64,000 bases of DNA. Source: Symbiodinium natans. Lineage: Eukaryota > Sar > Dinophyceae > Suessiales > Symbiodiniaceae. A model generated the notes under the pieces. The model worked only from the letters and a program-made list of their open reading frames with translations, made no database searches and was not told where the DNA came from. Both the position numbers and the translations under genes were made by a program. Each line of letters starts with the position of its first letter. The stretch's first letter is position 1. This document shows, piece by piece, positions 62,149 to 64,000 of the stretch. The stretch spans positions 62,001 to 126,000 of the forward strand of contig CAJNDS010002085.1 of NCBI GenBank assembly GCA_905221605.1, given 5' to 3'.

Positions 62149-64000
62149 GACATGAAGCAGTGATGGCCGCCTAACCTATAATCCTAAACCCGAAACCCTA
62201 AACCCTACACCCATTTTTCACAAGGGACTCGACTGCTGCCCTTTCTGCCCAGCCCGCCCCCACACCACAGTGCCTATGACTGCAGGGCGAGAGTCGCCAT
62301 TTCGCGGCACCAAGCTTCAGGCACAACTTGATAGGACACTACTCTCTGGAATGCTTTGTATAGCTTGACAGTGACATCATAGAGGGTATGCTCAAAGATC
62401 TCAAAAGCAGTATGCGCGAAGAGAACTTGGACCCTATACCCTAAACCCTATAACCCTAAATGCTAAACCCTAAACCCTAAACCCTAAACCCTAAACCCTA
62501 AACCCTAAACCCCTATGCGAGCAAGGAGCCAGCATGGGGGCTCCGGGGAACACAAAGCAGCCAGACCTTGCACGTTCTTTGGAGGGCTGAGGAGCAAGGG
62601 GGGGGGGGGGGGGGGCAACTCGGATCATTGGGGTTTAGGGTCAAGGGTATATATAGGGTTTAGGGTTTAGGCTTTAGGGTATGGGGTTTAGGGTTTAGGA
62701 TTTAGGGTATAGGGTTTAGAGACGCGGAGCATCTTCTCGTGCGGTTCGATCTTGGAGCCCTGCGCACTGTCATAGGTAGCATGACAGGACAGACCTACTT
62801 GAAGTCCAAAACACCAGCGCGCTACAGACACACTGACTGTCCAGCCCAGATGCACGAGCGCAATCGCGGCCCACACAGTGGCGATGCAGCAAAGCAGCAC
62901 ATACCTTGAAACGTCAGGTGAACCTTTGGTTTAGGGTTTAGGGTTTAGGTTTTAGGAGTGGGGGGGGGGGCTGGGGCCTCGACAATCGCACTTGCAACAG
63001 TGCGGGGCAAGCAAAGCAAAGGTCTACTGTCAGTCTCCGGGTTCAGAGCTTGGCCTCACTTGAGGATTCAGGGGCGTGCCACTTGGGGGCCCTAAACCCG
63101 AAACTGGGTTGTGCTTTAAGCCCTCTGAAAAGTCTTTAGGAATTGGTTCCCTTATAAGGAAAGAAGGGTAGAGAAAAATGATCCCAAAACACAACCCAGT
63201 AAACGAATGTAAGATTGCGAGGCAACGGCGAACAGCACAACTGACGGCAGGTAGTATTCAGCTCGTGGGGTTGGGGGCTTAGCTCCAGACATGCTATACA
63301 TACTTTTAGAAGATATCTATATATATATATATATATGTATTTACACTCTAGTACACATGTTGTCAAACATACTTAAACAAACACAATTAATAGTGTGGGT
63401 GTCTATATATATATATGTGTGTGTATATACACACATAGTCCAGAATAAGCCATTCTCCATACCGCAGGCCACTGAGCTATGGCTGCCTGAGCTCCCGAAC
63501 ACCTGTTTAGGGTTTAGGGTTTAGGGGTGTTATGAAGAAGATCGACAATGGACTCCAGCGGCACAAAAATAAAGACCAGGGGCACATCACAGACGCCTGC
63601 GTGACATGCTTGCGACATCCTGACCCAAGAACCTAAACCCCAAACCCCAAACCCCAAACCCTAAACCCTAAACCCTAAAAAACCTTTTGAGCAAAGGACT
63701 TTAGACCCCAGAACCTGAACCCCAAAACCCTAAACCCTATAACCTAAGCCAACATCCAAAACATCCAGCCCCAGACGGGCCCTTGCTAGACCCTTGAGCC
63801 GAAAAGGCAAAAATACCTCAGCCCTAGATAACACCCCTAGCCGCATCGGAATGAAAACTTCGTGAACCTGTCCCAAGGTCAATGCAACCAGGGACTGTAA
63901 ACCTTCAGCCTGAACCCTAAACACCTACATCCTGAAAACCGGAAACCTAAACCCTGAACACCTCGAGCCCTAGACCCTAAACCCCACTCCACTCCTGCTT
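62149..64000. other. Gene-free mosaic to the window end
   Basis: Repeat of the 39942 segment at 62211-62251; CCCTAAA at 62420-62513; G-run at 62600-62616; TTTAGGG-type at 62640-62720 and 62933-62955; (TA)n at 63315-63340 and 63405-63430; CCCAAAC and CCCTAAA at 63633-63685. No gene recognised. Confidence 0.55.

Overview
The window looks like nuclear DNA of a dinoflagellate. The evidence is indirect but consistent. Plant-type telomere repeats (TTTAGGG/CCCTAAA), the type reported for dinoflagellates, occur throughout. There is a Copia-order retroelement with paired CCCH zinc fingers and a LINE with AP endonuclease, reverse transcriptase and C-terminal C2H2 fingers. A 14-nt stretch matches the 5' half of the conserved dinoflagellate trans-spliced leader. 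One gene carries a ParB/sulfiredoxin-like domain of a kind common in dinoflagellate proteomes. No species can be named from the sequence alone.

Layout. Positions 1-4392 (minus) hold the gag, CCCH/protease and integrase parts of a Copia-order LTR retroelement cut by the window edge. Positions 4400-56100 are almost gene-free. They are a mosaic of hundreds of short interstitial telomere-like repeats (ITS) in both orientations, at least nine families of 80-250 bp non-coding elements (most with terminal inverted repeats, named F1-F11 here), microsatellites and long G/C homopolymers. Two islands with credible coding sequence lie in this mosaic: a 222-codon unknown gene at 18541-19209 (minus) and a two-exon gene at 33141-34519 (minus). 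In the second, the 107-nt intron consists largely of an F6 repeat element. Positions 56156-61506 hold a complete LINE ORF (minus) between 49-bp inverted repeats, beside a TCCGGA-rich 12-bp minisatellite. Positions 61640-64000 return to the mosaic.

Most striking points. (1) The LINE EN-RT ORF is overlapped over its whole length by a second same-strand frame (+1) that is open for 1354 codons, where dozens of stops would be expected. That frame runs directly into a small downstream ORF. (2) Telomere-like repeats have been inserted into older F1 elements and are flanked by 8-12 bp target duplications, so the ITS look like break-repair insertions. (3) F2 elements sit next to telomere-like repeats in most copies. 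(4) One F6 copy is an intron with GT-AG ends and phase 0 on both sides, the structure expected of an introner.

All counts and alignments were made by eye. No search or alignment program was run.
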